Shown: piece by piece, positions 24,201-37,700 of the stretch
How positions within the stretch are numbered: position 1 is the first letter of the stretch
Layout: each line of letters starts with the position of its first letter
The notes under the pieces: generated by a model
Seen by the model: only the letters and a program-made list of their open reading frames with translations
Told to the model about the DNA's origin: nothing
Databases searched by the model: none
Source: Diploscapter coronatus
Taxonomy: Eukaryota > Nematoda > Chromadorea > Rhabditida > Rhabditidae
Direction of reading: 5' to 3'
Length of the DNA stretch: 64,000 nucleotides
Assembly (NCBI GenBank): GCA_964036155.1
Contig: OZ038423.1
Location: 42,051,249 to 42,115,248, forward strand
Position numbers and translations under genes: made by a program

Positions 24201-26605
24201 GGCGATTTGAAAAAAATATGTTAATCCTTTCTAATGAATGTTCAATCCCATTAATAAAAAGGTGCACTCTGCATATTAAGCAAAGACTAGACTGGATGAA
24301 AATTTTCGGAATGCAAACAGATCAAAATACACCGAACATCGCAAGATTTTATAAAATCATTGAAATAAAGCAAGAAATAGGCATTTGATAAGAATGTTGG
24401 CACTTTTTGACATTACTTTATACCAAGAAGTTGCTGATAAAATTTAGGGAAAAAACGTTGGGTTAGTATTCCAAATTTAACAGCGAAAATTTCATATCAA
24501 TTCTCGAACAGAACCGCGCATGGACAGAATTATGGATGCAAGGCTATTGGGCAGAAAATGCCACGACGTAAATGATTGCCTTAATTTGCATTGTCCTTTC
24601 CGATATTTCATATTTCGAATATCAAATAGTCGAATATTCCGAAAAAGGCAAATAAAGAGTTCAACATCCAAATTCACTCTCTATCAGTTCACTATCGTCA
24701 CTCTGTCAATGCCTGCAGGAAAATGACTAGCATCATTCCAAAAATAAATAATGTTTCGAGAATTTGGCATCCACCCACAGAAAAGATCGTTGATTTGAAT
24801 TTTAATCCGGCTGACAGTGTGCAGGAAACAGCACTTTTCATTTGAAATATGATTATTAGCTGATGTCAATCGCATTTGCACAATTCAACTCTTCACTAAA
24901 GATGCCATTTTGTAATCAATCTTATGCACGAAATGAGTATAATTGTACACTAAAGGAAAAGAATTATTACGGGCTTTAGCACGATCAAATAAGGAAAATG
25001 CATTAGATTCGAGACAAGTTATACGACGTTTGAAAATTGTAGCTGCGACATTCGAAAAGGAACGAGGGAAAGTGTTATCGCAGTAAATAAAGAGTAAAGC
25101 ACTCGGCTCAAAATGGAAAATTAGTGAAGCCATTCAACTCGAGAATGGGAATTTCCTATTTTCAATATAATAAATAAAGTCAAATATTTCCAATACATGA
25201 AAATTTAATCTCGTTAAAAATGCATCAATTTGGGACTAATGGATGAAGGCGATACTTTTTTTTAGGGGTTTCTGTATAATTTTGGTCCCAGAATGCTTTC
25301 CAAGTTTTTCTACTTTCAACTAACTATAAACCCATGATAATTCTTTGAAAAATTGGGAAATTTTAACAGACAAAATCCTTTACCATTTATTATTTACTAT
25401 GCTGTTTTACCATTAATAACGATAATCGAACATTAACAGAACATCCGGAAATACAAGCAATTAGAATAATTCAATTTTTATGTCACCTTCTGGAAGCAAA
25501 GGAAATACTTTATGTATTACAAATCGGATGAAATATTTGGCGTATGTACGAACGGATTGCATATTTTCGAGATCCGCTAGTATATATCTACTCTCGCATA
25601 TCTCTGCAATTTCTCCATTTTTTACTGCATATTCATTACATTTCTGAGTACTTCCTGAAATAGCAAATGAAGCAAAAACGAGATGCTCAGGAATCAAAAT
25701 CTCAATTGGATTCAGAATTCGGAAATAGATTGAGGAGGAACTAATAAAGCCTTCATATGATGGTATCTCGAAGCTCGAGCCTTTAGACTAAAACCTAGGA
25801 ATTGAGAAGGGAAGTGATATAGCGATATACGCAGAGCACCGAGAGTTCTTGACCTCGAAAAGTAAATAGAGTCAAATGCACCGCCGCAAATATTGCGTTT
25901 TTTACCGCTTCCTTCGCACATCCAGCGTGAGATTTCGAATGAGAAATAGCATACAAACCAAGGAATTCACACAGACAAAGGCTTGTGTGTACAGCTTGTA
26001 ATGCAAACGAAATTAGTCTTTTTAGGGTGTTAATTAACGGTGGGCGATTTTGATTTTTGCATAGTACAAAATTAGGATATTCATTTTGACAAAACTGGAT
26101 ATTGCAAAATGCAATTTGAAGGGTAATGGTTATGACGGCAGATCGACAAGAAATTCGACAGAAATGACGTAGGAAATGAAGAGAATGGAATAAAAGGGCC
26201 AATATTGTGAAAAGCCGGGATTTGGATAAAAAATAAAAGAAGGAAATGAAAAGGAATGGGGAAAGGGGGAAATTCGAGAAGAAGGCCTTTGACAGAAGCA
26301 ACATAGGCAGAGACAGAAGAAGGCAATGTGGAAGGGCGAAGGACACGAGGAAAGGGGAGAAGACGTACAGAGGGGAACGCATGAAATGGGCAGATTAATG
26401 ATGGAGACTAGATGAAAATTTACAATTTTCAACATAGCAGACAGATTCAGCTGGATTTTTAAATAGAATTTTAGATACAAATACTGCTGAGGATGGTGCA
26501 AATGCTTTCCTTCGCTATTCTTGATGGCTGCGAAAAGTTAAAATCGGAACAATTTGAAGTTGAAGTAGAATCGTAGTTGTAGTTTCAAAATTTATTTTTC
26601 ACTGG

Positions 26606-26777
26606 AATCAGGGCTGTACGGAATGACATTTGGAGATTTTCAGAATACGGAATAGGAACGAAATTTTACCTCTAAATTTTTGGAATATGGAACAAAAAGG
26701 AATGACTCCAAAAATGGTCGGAATTTGGGGGTTTTGTTTTTTTGGAACAAAACAGAATATTTCGTACAACCCTAATC
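26606..26777. mobile_element. MITE-like element with terminal inverted repeats and AATC flanks
   Basis: The element runs 26610-26773 (164 bp). Its left end is AGGGCTGTACGGAAT and the inverted right end is AGGGTTGTACGAAAT: 13 of 15 bases match. Both sides carry AATC (26606-26609 and 26774-26777), a possible 4-bp target-site duplication. The interior has several GGAAT/GGAAC direct motifs and no open frame for a transposase. It is therefore a non-autonomous DNA transposon copy if real. I cannot assign the superfamily. Confidence 0.6.
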
Positions 26778-28959
26778 GAAATCGAAGTGAAAATTATTCG
26801 CTGTAAAAGTAACTTCGACTATCGAAAAATTCAAGGTGTTGTGGGTGTATAGAAGTCAAATTTTCGCACAATTCTGCTAAACACGCAGCTTTCTAATGTT
26901 GAGTAGGATAAAAATTTGAAGAATAGAAATCAGGATAATTTTCGAAATTGCCTTCCTTCTCAACCCTTGAAGCTATTCATCAAAAGTCTAGATTGTCTAA
27001 TCTTCCGAGGCTAACTTCTGATTTTCAATCGTCATGAAAAACCACGTCAGGTGAAAGGTTATTGATGGTTGATCGACAGCATTGGCTCATTCAGCTTTGC
27101 TTTCTTATGATGGATAATTTTTTTGAATATTTATCCAGCTTCAAGCAAGAATCTAACAAAAAATACCGGAAGCATTGAAAAAGTTTTGCAAAATGGGGTG
27201 ATGATTTATTGAAATGTTCAAGATAGCCTAACGCATTTTAGCTTTTGATAAATGTTAGAGCGTCTAACAATGATAAATTACCAGTCGAAACTTGTAAAGC
27301 AACAATTGAGAGTTACAATTGTTTGTAAGATTTGCAGCAGAATTTGTAGTTTTGCGGATAATATTTCAGGGCAATATTTACAAACAGAAAAGAAGAAGAA
27401 CTGAACTGAAAACGATCTGTTTGCGGATGTTCGGAAGGATGAGTGGCTAGAGTAGCTAAGCAACTCAACCACACTCGAGTTAGACAATGATAAGCTAGAA
27501 ATAATAAGTTAAAAAGAGATGGAACGCGAGAAATAGAGCAGGATAAGATAATGGAAGAGAAATGAAGGATAAACGTGGTTAGGATTGAGAGTGGAAGAGA
27601 GTAACGAAGTAATGAAAAAGCTGAGGAACGAGGTTCGTTGCCTCAGGCGATTAGAAATAAGAATTACAAGGGCCGAGACGAGACAGAAGAAAATGGAGAA
27701 AATCTCATCGAGGCTTAATCAGCAAATGCGGTGTTCGAACTCTAAAATTGTACGACTTTGATCACTAGAGCAGGAAAGATTTCCTTAAAATTTAGATAAG
27801 CTTATTTTAGAGACTACAGATAATTTTAGTTTTTTTTTCAGGAAACATGAACTATCTAAACCACAATTTGAGAATGAGGGGGGAAATTATGTTTATGGTT
27901 GAATTTTAGTAAAATTTTCAATTAGCTTCCATTACATATCTTCTTCTATATAATTGTTGAACTCTTTTCTTGAAATTGAGAAACATTTTCAAGAATCTAC
28001 GTTTATTCATAGTCAAAAACTACCCGATTTTTGCCACATGTACTATTTTGCATACTTTCATTTTTCAGTTCAAAAATTAACGTAAAGCAAGTCTCTTCCA
28101 CTTTTTTCTGTTTCATCATGCTTCTATATTTTCTCGTCCTGCTCTTTCCATGTGTTGACTATAATAAAAATGAGTAATGTTTCTTTAAAACAATCACTTG
28201 CGAATATTTTGTTATTTTCGAATGTTCGCATTTCCCGCAATATTCGGTTGTATCTCAAGTATGTGCAAGAATTTATGAGGTGCAAGTTAATTTTGAAATA
28301 AATAGACTATTTATTTCTATTGAAATTTATTTATTTTCCACGAAGATAACATTTGACTCGTATGTAAAGACGAATTTCCAATTTTAATGAAGCTAGAAAA
28401 TTGAAGTTAAAATACATTTGAGATCAAATTATAATTTTAGAATCGGAACAATAAATATCAAAAAGGTTGAATACCGGTTGACTGATTTCACATAGTCAAT
28501 AAGAAAAAATGAAGTAAACTTGAACGAGCTGACTTATAAAGTGATAATGCAATCCTATGATTTGAAAGATCGATTAGAATAATAAGTCATCAACTGTAGG
28601 CAGCAATATTCCTATTGATTCCTTACAAATATCCATAGATCAAGGATACTGAAATTTACTAAACTTATAATTATTTAGGTGGAAAACTTTTTAAAAAATC
28701 GTGAGATGTGTGTAAAAATTTATAAAGATAATCTAGGGTAATATATTATATAGTAGTTAAGTCAAAATTCTATCAGCTAATAATAATTGAAAAAAGCATG
28801 CAGATACACAGCAATTTTTTTTTAGATTATTGTGTTGGAAAGTTCACCGACTCGAGTTTGGCAAACATTTCCTTCTTTGCCAAAATTATTTCACCATCGA
28901 AATGATGAACTTCCCAAAAAGCCATATATTTATGTGTGATAGTGAATCACTCTTAGTGT

Positions 28960-31262
28960 CTACAGAGTGGCATTAGGATTAGTGCCATTTGTGGAATTAT
29001 CGTCTGGCTGAAATGTGCGAATCACCTTCTTGTTCTGCCACCGGTTGATCATTCGCTGCTTGCTCTCTTCTCGAAGATGCTTCGCTATTTGATCCCTGAA
29101 ATTTGATGAATGAATAGTGAAATTTTTATGTAGTCGATTTTGCACTTTGTTCTAAATTTAAATACTCGAGAAATTTATTTCAATGACTAAATTTCAATTA
29201 TGGCGGATTTAAGTCATATGAATCAAAATAATTATGATTAGGTAGCAAGTTTTCTTTATATGATTTCAAATATCCTCAATTTTCCAAGCTGTGAACAAAT
29301 TCGTACCTTGATGGTGAAGCCTTAGGTAGTCGAGGCTCAGATGCTTTCCTTTTCAACCATTCTCTAAACGCTGCCTCAGCTTGACCTCGAAGGTCTTCGT
29401 CTTCCTTTGTTTTTGTTCGACCCATACTCTAAAAATACTACTAAATTAAAAATAATTTCAAAAAAATTAAAGAACGGAAAATGTTTTTTCTGGAAAAATC
29501 AATTTCTAAAATCTTCCAACTCTCTAAAATCGTGAATTCGAAATGTTTCCGTTGCACATTTCATTGAATTTTCTATTATTTTCAATGTCATAGCAAAATG
29601 CATGGAAAGCCAAATTGAAAAAGAAAAGATATTGAACAAAATCCTTGATATCCTAAGGAACGGAAGGAATAATCTTCGACAAAATCTATATCTAAACATA
29701 AAGTTCTTCTCTAATTCGAAAATGTTCGCTGAAATGTGAATGATGATAATCGCACGCTTTCAGGTGGTGGATGCAATAAATTCGTGTAATCGGCAAGGAA
29801 TTCGCCAGATCATCGCAAAAATTCGAACAATTTGACGTAAAAAGTCGACTTTCTGCAGAAATGACCACTCCCAAATGAGAGAGCGAAGTGAATGCTGTAT
29901 GCTGAATGGGAGAATGCATATGAATAGAGTAGTGCATAATTGACACCTCTAGCCGAGAGACACAGGCTGGCAGATAGAAATGCAGAAAAGGTAGGAAAGA
30001 TAGCAGATGGAAGGGATATTCGCAGCCGCATTTGTAGGGGATTTCCAGTCTCTCCCCTTTTCCCACCTGTGGCTGGTGACCACATATTACCCGCCAGCTT
30101 GAATGCGGAATGCCTGAAATGAAGGCCACGCTTCAATTGGCAATATCGACCTCGAAGCTGGAGGACATATGTCCCAAAGATGAACAAGCTCTCGAGAATT
30201 ACCAGAAAAGAGCAGAAATTTTGTTAGATATATTTTTTCAAACTATAAAATTGAAAGTCCTGAAGTTAAAAGAGTTGGAAGTCACTGACAGAAAGCGATT
30301 AGAAAGGGAGCGTCTAACTTATGAAGCGCTATTTTTATCAGAAAGGTCACATAAGAACTCTAAAATTCGGATAATAAGAGATCCCCAAATAAACTCTCCA
30401 ATTTGAAAGAATTATCGATCGAGCAAAGTCGAATGAATGGTGCATTAGAGTTGAATTGACTTACTTTGCTTCGGGGAGTCCTCGCAGACATGCTTTGAGT
30501 GAGTCTTTGTTCATTGAGTTGGGTCCTGCTCCAAGACGAGCTTCTTGGCGTTGCAGCCTGTTGCTTGACATTGCCCAGGGGACCATTCATCTTCGACTGG
30601 CCTGACTTTGCGCCCAAACCGGAGGAAGCCGATCCAGATGCTGCACTCTGAAATGACGATCATCGTATCGATAAATCAAAAATATAAGTCTGGAAAAGCA
30701 ATTTCAATTATATTGCATTGCAGCATGGGAAATGCCACGCGAGCGGAATCTATTTCCTTTCAGATCCTGCTCTATTTCACATGTTACGATGTCAGTGTTT
30801 TTCATATTGTTTCTGGAAAAATACTTTATTTCAAGATAGAACTCAAATGATAACTAAAATGAAATGCAAAAGATATAATACCTGATGGCGATATCCGCTC
30901 TGCTCCATTAGAAACGCGTCCATCCTGGCTCTCCTAGCGACGTGTTCTCGTTTGACTGGGACCGGATGAGTGGAGTGAGTGGGGTGAATGGGTGGAGGGT
31001 GAGGGCGAGGAAGAGGAGAGTGGACTTTGGGAGGCGCTTTAGAAGGGGTTGTTGATCGGGGCGGTGTGAGTTGTCTGACTGGAATTCCTGTTGGTTGCTT
31101 CTGCGGAGTTGTGGGGGTTTCAGCCTTCTGCTGCGGGCTCTGAGGTTGTGTCTGCTCAGTTCTTGCTCTATCTATTGCATCCTCTCCCATTTCCATGCCC
31201 ATTTCAGGCCCTGCTTTCCCTTCTCCTGCATTGGAAGAGGGCGGTTCCGACTCGCCAGACAT
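28960..31262 (-). CDS. Uncharacterised proline-rich protein with charged C-terminal segment
   Basis: I do not recognise this protein. The exons, in transcript order, are 31262-30882, 30647-30465, 29428-29307 and 29095-28960: 273 residues and a TAG stop, all phases consistent. The first 185 or so residues are low-complexity: acidic at the start (MSGESEPPSSNAGEG), then rich in Pro, Gln, Thr and Ser, with a histidine-proline run (PRPHPPPIHPTHSTHP). They look disordered. The C-terminal 85 residues are highly charged and probably helical: EAAFREWLKRK, then HLREESKQRMINRWQNKK. An AFREWLxxK motif is seen in some coiled-coil and microtubule-associated proteins, but this short match does not establish function. 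A splice-acceptor-like site near 31357 precedes the start by about 95 bases. Confidence 0.7.
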
Positions 31263-34200
31263 CGATTTTCACCAGCAGCAGCTCGCCAGCTCACTACAAT
31301 GCCCTTCCTTGCCCCGGGTTGCTCTGCCTTCTGCCTTCCTTCTCGTTTCGATCTCTGAAATGACACAAAGCACGCATCCCAAATAGAGAAGAGGATATCG
31401 TTTGGGGCTAAGCCGGCGGATGAACGGATAGAAAAAGATTATGCAAAGCGGGAATGGAGAAGAGGACGAAGGAAAGACTGATTTATATGCTAATCACTAA
31501 AGATGCCCTTTCCGGATGATTTGGAATGGAATTTGAGAAGAATAGGGAGTCGAAAGAATTGGTGCAATTGTGAGATGTTAATCAGAAATATTCTAGCATC
31601 TATATGGAAAAAAGGATTTATGCTCCACAGATCAATGACTCTAGATGCATGGATGTATCTAATGCTTAAACCTTAATAAAAATTCCAGATCAAAAATTAA
31701 TTTAATTTTGCATGTAGACTGTAAAATGAAAGAAGGACTGCCACGATTCTTCGAATTCGAAGGATCAGACTTCTTTTTATTCTGAGAGACGAGCTTATTT
31801 CGAGTTCGTTTTCGAAATTTAAAAATTTCATCTTCGTTGCAAGCGTGGACTGAAACATGTAAAGTTGCACATTGCGTAAGGTCTATGATAAATTTTCTAT
31901 TGCTTTTTGTTGAAGTTCTTTCCGCAGACACTTTTTAAATGCGGATTATTCGAAAGACGATACTTTTGAGTCGTGGGCATTTGGAGGACAAAATTCATTG
32001 CTCTAGGGAATGAATGAATGACCATAAAATGGGGCTGGGCGGAATAAATTAGGCTTGAAGGGTTGAAACAAGGGCAGTTTCAACCATCTGGGTGCGGAAC
32101 TGGACAGGATCGAAGAAATTACGAAATGCAATTATGTTCGAGGACAGAAATAGATGATCATCAACTTTTATGGGAAGTGCAATAGTTTTTGGTCGTCTAA
32201 TAAATTGCGAATTTTCAAAATCGTCAATGAATATTGACTATCTCTGAATAAAGAAATATTATTGACAAGAATACCAAATTTTTAGAAAACAGAAATCTAT
32301 TTGCCGGTTAAATAAAAAATCTTCCACATGAACAAGTAAAAAAGTAGCAGGTAAATGTATAACTTGGCGAATGTTGCAAAGACAAAGCTGGATAAAGATA
32401 AAGAGTTGAAAGGGAAGGGTTGAGAGAGGAGTGTTCTCGAGAGAAGCAGGGGAAATTGCCAAATGTAGTCAAAGTCAAGTTGCAGATCCAGGGCCCGGGC
32501 CAAACAGGGCTTGTCACTCATTCTCTCACTCATTCCTCATTCAAACGTATCTTTCCTTTGGCCTAATCAGAGCAAAGCGAGAAATAGCACGAGAAAGACA
32601 AATCTCGAATACACTTTGCATGAGAAACATACAATAGTAAGAAACAAGTAAAGCCTAATTTATTTATTTTTCTGAGATAATCAAATTCTTGCTAATCGTG
32701 AGAATATGTCTATAGAAGAGCAACAAAATAAGGCTATAGTCAAAATATAAACAGACAATGTTTTCTTGAAATTTTCATACAGCTGATGCTATTTCTGTCT
32801 TCTTTTCAACTATATCTTTTTCTCTTTCGAAATCTTTTCCTCTCTTAACTTTGAATATTCCTTTCTTTCTCTAATTTGGCAGAAGTGCAGAATTGAATTG
32901 TGTCCATTGCATTCTGGGGAACAGAGCCAAATGCCCTTATTTGGGTCTGTTCAACTATTGGACTAATGAGAGCGAAGAGAACGAAACTAAGCTGAAGGAA
33001 ACGAAGTCAATGAGCCTTGTTTTATGGAAGGAACATCATAAAAAGATATTGTAGTTCAGGAACTCATTTGGAAATCCAAGATTAATGCCGAAAAAATATC
33101 CATGAAAAGTATATAGAAAATAATTCAACCCGAGCTGCAATTTTCTATTTTTTCGAGATAAAAATTCTACTGCGAATATTCTACTAGTATAGTTCAAGCT
33201 CATGCTAAAGATCAACTTGGAAAAGGCTGAGATTTTCATTTTGAGATATCAATTGTCAAAATAATCAATACATATTTCAGGAATCCAACTTCATGAATCT
33301 GGTGAAAAATAAATTTTTCTGCTACAGTATAGAAATATCGAAAAAAAAAAATCAAATCAAACGAATGAGATTCCGAAAATCGTCTAAATCTGGAGCCTTT
33401 TATGAATCTCCGCCGAAGAGGATTCGATGTCAAATGGAGAATGTGAAGTCAGTTGAAATGAAGCCCTCTACAAAAGTCGAAAAGGCAAGGACAAGGAGCC
33501 AGAGAGACAAAGAGTAAACACTAAAGAGGATGAAATGTTTGGAATTAGAATGGAGAAATTTAGAGAGAAAAAGAAGCAGACAAAGAATATGCAGAGATCC
33601 AGAAAGATATGAGAGATCGATTACGGAAGCTGAAAATGGAAGGGGAAGGGGTAAGACAAAACCATTAGAGGTTGAGCTCGCAGACGGAGGCAGAGGTGCC
33701 AGCTGAAGCTGCTAAGAGCTGAAACGGAAATAAGGGGGCCAAATGGGATCGCAAGGAGTGCTTGATAGTGGATGGCAGAGAAGAGAAGATATGACTGGCT
33801 CTTATGCATCCGATATTGGCATCGCGAAATACAAGAACGCTTTTAGAGAAAAATACATGTCACGAAATAGTAAAAAAATTATATAAGACAGCATCGTAAA
33901 GCTGATTTTCAGTTAGAAACGTGCAAATTCGCAAAAATCCTTTCACGATGAACTTGAGAAAGCCCAACCACCCCAGTCTAGCCGAACTTCCGAGTTCTCG
34001 AACAACGCGAACTCAAACTAGCGCTTTTATGTTTCATTTTATCGACACTAAAATGGAGCTAAAAGTTGAAAACTCACAATAAATAATACTTTGAACTTTC
34101 AAAAACAATTTTATTGCTAAAGGAAATAACAACGATTTACCAAAAAGTCGATCACATTCAAATGAAAACCCACGGGATGATTTTGAGACGATAATACCAT

Positions 34201-34780
34201 GAAAATGTAGCTATTTGAAAAGTTAGATCAGTTGGAGAGGATTAATTAGGAAGTTAGGATAGCTTCGCCTTTTACACACTATCTTCTGGAATATGTATGC
34301 ACTTTCCAAACGATCGACTTCCGATCTGATCAAGCTTTCCAAGAGGCCAGGAAACATCGTACATTTTGTACATACATTGCATAACTCCAAATCGTTAGGT
34401 AAATGTTTGAGCATATCAAATTCATAAGTGCTAAAACGGATATATCGCTTCTTTGATTTGTCGACAGAGAATTCAGTATTATTTCCAGAGTTAAAGCTTC
34501 GAAATTTGTCGAATTCGATGAATGCCTTTTGCAAATCTCGAAAATGGATTTGCTTTGATCAAAAATAGAAAGAAGAAGAAAAGTGAATGTTGAGTGATCA
34601 AGTTCATAACTCGAAGATTACACGCATTCGTTGCCTAAACCCGTAACAGAAAAGGTGGTTTGATGAAGAAGAAGAAAAGAATACTTAACAAATAATATCT
34701 TTCAGGCAGACTTCTAGACACATTATTTAGGTATCATGATAATTTCACCTAGTTTTTGATATTATTGTTTTAGCCATTTG
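31263..34780. other. 3.5 kb intergenic region between two minus-strand genes
   Basis: No coding exon is recognisable. The + strand is purine-rich throughout, as in the minus-strand introns. The distance is too long for a classic tight nematode operon, although the two flanking genes are co-oriented. Confidence 0.5.
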
Positions 34781-37700
34781 CTAGAAGAATTTGAGACAAC
34801 CCTTGAAAGGATGTTCGTTTTTCTTGAGCATTTGTGTCTGGCACTTGTGAGAAACCGTGATGGTTGCGGGATTCTGCATCCAGGCCTCCCCGTCCGACTG
34901 CATTGGCAGGGAACGATTCTTGATGACCACTTTGGCTTCGCTTGCTTGACCGACGTGGATGGGCTGCGACAGGCCAACCTAGAAATTTGCAATTTCAATA
35001 TTGAAGACGGCAAAGAAGCATTTATGAAATCACAGAATTATTTCTATTAGCAGTCAAAAACAACGCGATTAGTCGTTACTCTCTCTGCGTTATTTCATTT
35101 TTCCCTCGAGCAAGAAAAAAGCACATTCCGTTTTCCTCTTTTTCGTCATCTCCTAACCTTGGTGTTTCCCGGCCTTGCGCGTCTACAATTTTTACCGTAA
35201 AAGCGTGGTTTAATGAAAAATTTACATTTCAAGCCAGCTTCTCTCATTATGAGAGTTATGTTTTATGCAATTCGCGGGTTTATAAGATTGATTTCAAAAT
35301 GCACGGAATCTTGATATTGGAAAATGTATTGATAAAACGATACCTGTAGTTGCGCGATGTGGAACGAGCTCGTCACGGCAAACACTTCGAATTTCTTGTC
35401 GTCCAGCTGCTGAGGCATCTCCTTCTGGGCTCCCTCCCACGGCTTCACACCTGCTCCCCAACATTGAATGTTCAGGAAGACGAGACCCTCGATGGCGGGA
35501 AGATCAACCAATCTAAATTTTAAATAAAAACTTCCAAAATATGAAAAATTGCAAAAATCGTACTTTCCATCAATGTACAGATCGATGAACTCGTTAAGTC
35601 CTTTGCATTCCCGCTTGAAGACGTCTTTCGTCCCGAATGTCACGAATAGCAATTTGTTTAGGATCCTAGAAAAAAAACTGATTCAATCTCTTAGCTTACT
35701 TTAAAAACGTGTCGAATTGGTGAAATTTTGCTATATTTATAAATCACCAATTAGAAAAAATTCAGTTTAGAGAATATGTTGAACAAGACGTAAACTTTCA
35801 GGAATCTAAAATTTCTTACCTGCTACTGAGAGCCTTAGGCATTGAATCCCTCGTAGACTGCATTCCCAAAGTGACAACTGCATCCACTCCCACCGAGATG
35901 TAATTCGTCATTGATACCGTTTTCATTGGCAAAGTTCGTCGGCCTCCGGTCTGAAAAAATTGAATTTGAATTTTCGACTAGCAAATTTATATTTTTGGTA
36001 AATGCAAAAAGATTGGAGAAGAACTGACATTGATCCAAATGATAGAAAAAAACCTGGTGACTTTCTAACATAAGGAGAATAAAATCGACTCTTTGCACAT
36101 GTGGATATGAAGTCCAGCTTTCAAATGCTGCGATGTTTAATCTTTAATAATTAAGAATTTTACCGGTTCTATTCGAATCCGCCATCGATCAACATTGACG
36201 ACCTGAGCATTTTGGATGTCGGCTAATAGCTGCAATTAATCAAGTCATTCTTGGAACTCACAACATTCTACTTACTTGAATAATGTTGATGTCAGAGCCG
36301 CACTGCTTGCCCCAACCGAGCACTCGAGATAGATCATTTCCTGTGCCTAGAGGCAGAACTGCTACCTAAAACAAAAAATAGGCAATTGTAGATTTCAGAA
36401 AGAAAAAAAAAACGACTGGTTATACTTTCTTGAAGAGTCTCTTTTCAAAGATCATACAGGTTATCTTCTTATCTACAAAATTTGACATTCTAACCGTATG
36501 AACATTCCGAAAAAAGAAAGAAAAATGTTAAACTTACCGGCCCTTTATGACCCAGACTATCGACGACATCCAGCGTACTGCATATTGTTCCGTCACCGCC
36601 TGCGATCAGGATTCGGACATTTATCTGAAAAAATCAGAATGGGTGGGAATTTTTCGATCATGATTAAGAACTAGTTGGTTGGACGTAAAGAAGAAAGATC
36701 TTTCTAATGAAAGAGATTTGTAAATTTACCTCCGGATGATCCTCGATCCATTTGAGACAGGCCCTCAGGTTGACTTTTTGCACATCAACAATCTGAATTA
36801 CTCTTCATTGTCTGTCTGCCCACTACGTTTGTGCTTACATTTACCTGCACAGGATGGAGATGAGCTCTGAATGACCTGAGAAGTCCTTTGCCTGCCCCCG
36901 AGCCTGACTTGCTGTTCACAATGATCATCAAAGGACACCAGTGCTCTGACTTCTCGGGCGATGTTATCGATTCGACTACTGCCTGAAATCTCGAATGGTT
37001 ACATACAAATTTCACTTTCATGTTATGTTAGAATATAGAGGAAGATGTGAAAGTGCGTTTTTCCAATAAAATCTTAATAAACCTTTCATCTTCCTTTCAA
37101 AATCTCGGAAAGTTTATCCGATTCATCGTCTATCACTTGGAAAGCTGATAAAGCTTTTCACGAAGTACATCTTTTACTATATAAAGATGTGTGTGTGTAA
37201 TCTTGTATTAGTTAAAAAAAGATCCTACCATTCTTTGATTTCTGTTGCCCGGTTTCCGAGAAAGTACGCAATAGGGCGGAATGACGGACTGAGCCAACTC
37301 TCCCAAATCGCACTCTTCGGGAAACGAGGGGCGACACTTCGTGTGGACAACTCGAATGCACCTGTACAAGAAAATATTATTTCACAAGATCATTGACTCC
37401 TCATCAAAACATCGTAAAATCTCTTATCAATCGATTTCAATTTCTATTTTTATATTTCCTGTGTTTAATAGTGCGAAGATTTTAGGGCTCAACAGAAGGA
37501 ATTTGGGAGGTAAGTGTAAATAGAATTTTGGTCAAAAGCATCATTTTGCATTTTATGAGTTCCGACTAAATTTGGAGACAAAAGAGAGTAAAAATCGAGT
37601 TCGAACGCCCACGTGAAACTTGGAATCTGAAAAGAAAAGCAGCTGAAGAAAATGCGAGAAGAAAGACAAATCAGTGACGGTTTTTGATGGTCGCGCGAAT

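Larger units (their letters stand above)
17782..28959. other. 11 kb gene-poor region, purine-rich on + (pyrimidine-rich on -)
   Basis: I see no exon set with protein sense. The long minus-strand frames (for example 19229-19720 and 25795-26382) are Ser/Phe/Leu-rich translations of C/T-rich DNA. The composition matches the introns of the minus-strand genes in this window. A short opposite-composition patch lies at about 20690-20846. The region probably holds the upstream control DNA, or 5' untranslated introns, of the GPCR at 17781. A small transposon-like element is listed separately. Confidence 0.55.

Noticed and set aside
25795..26382. Open frame of 195 codons on -
   Set aside because: Same compositional artefact on the minus strand; no domain, splice context or codon pattern resembling the real exons.
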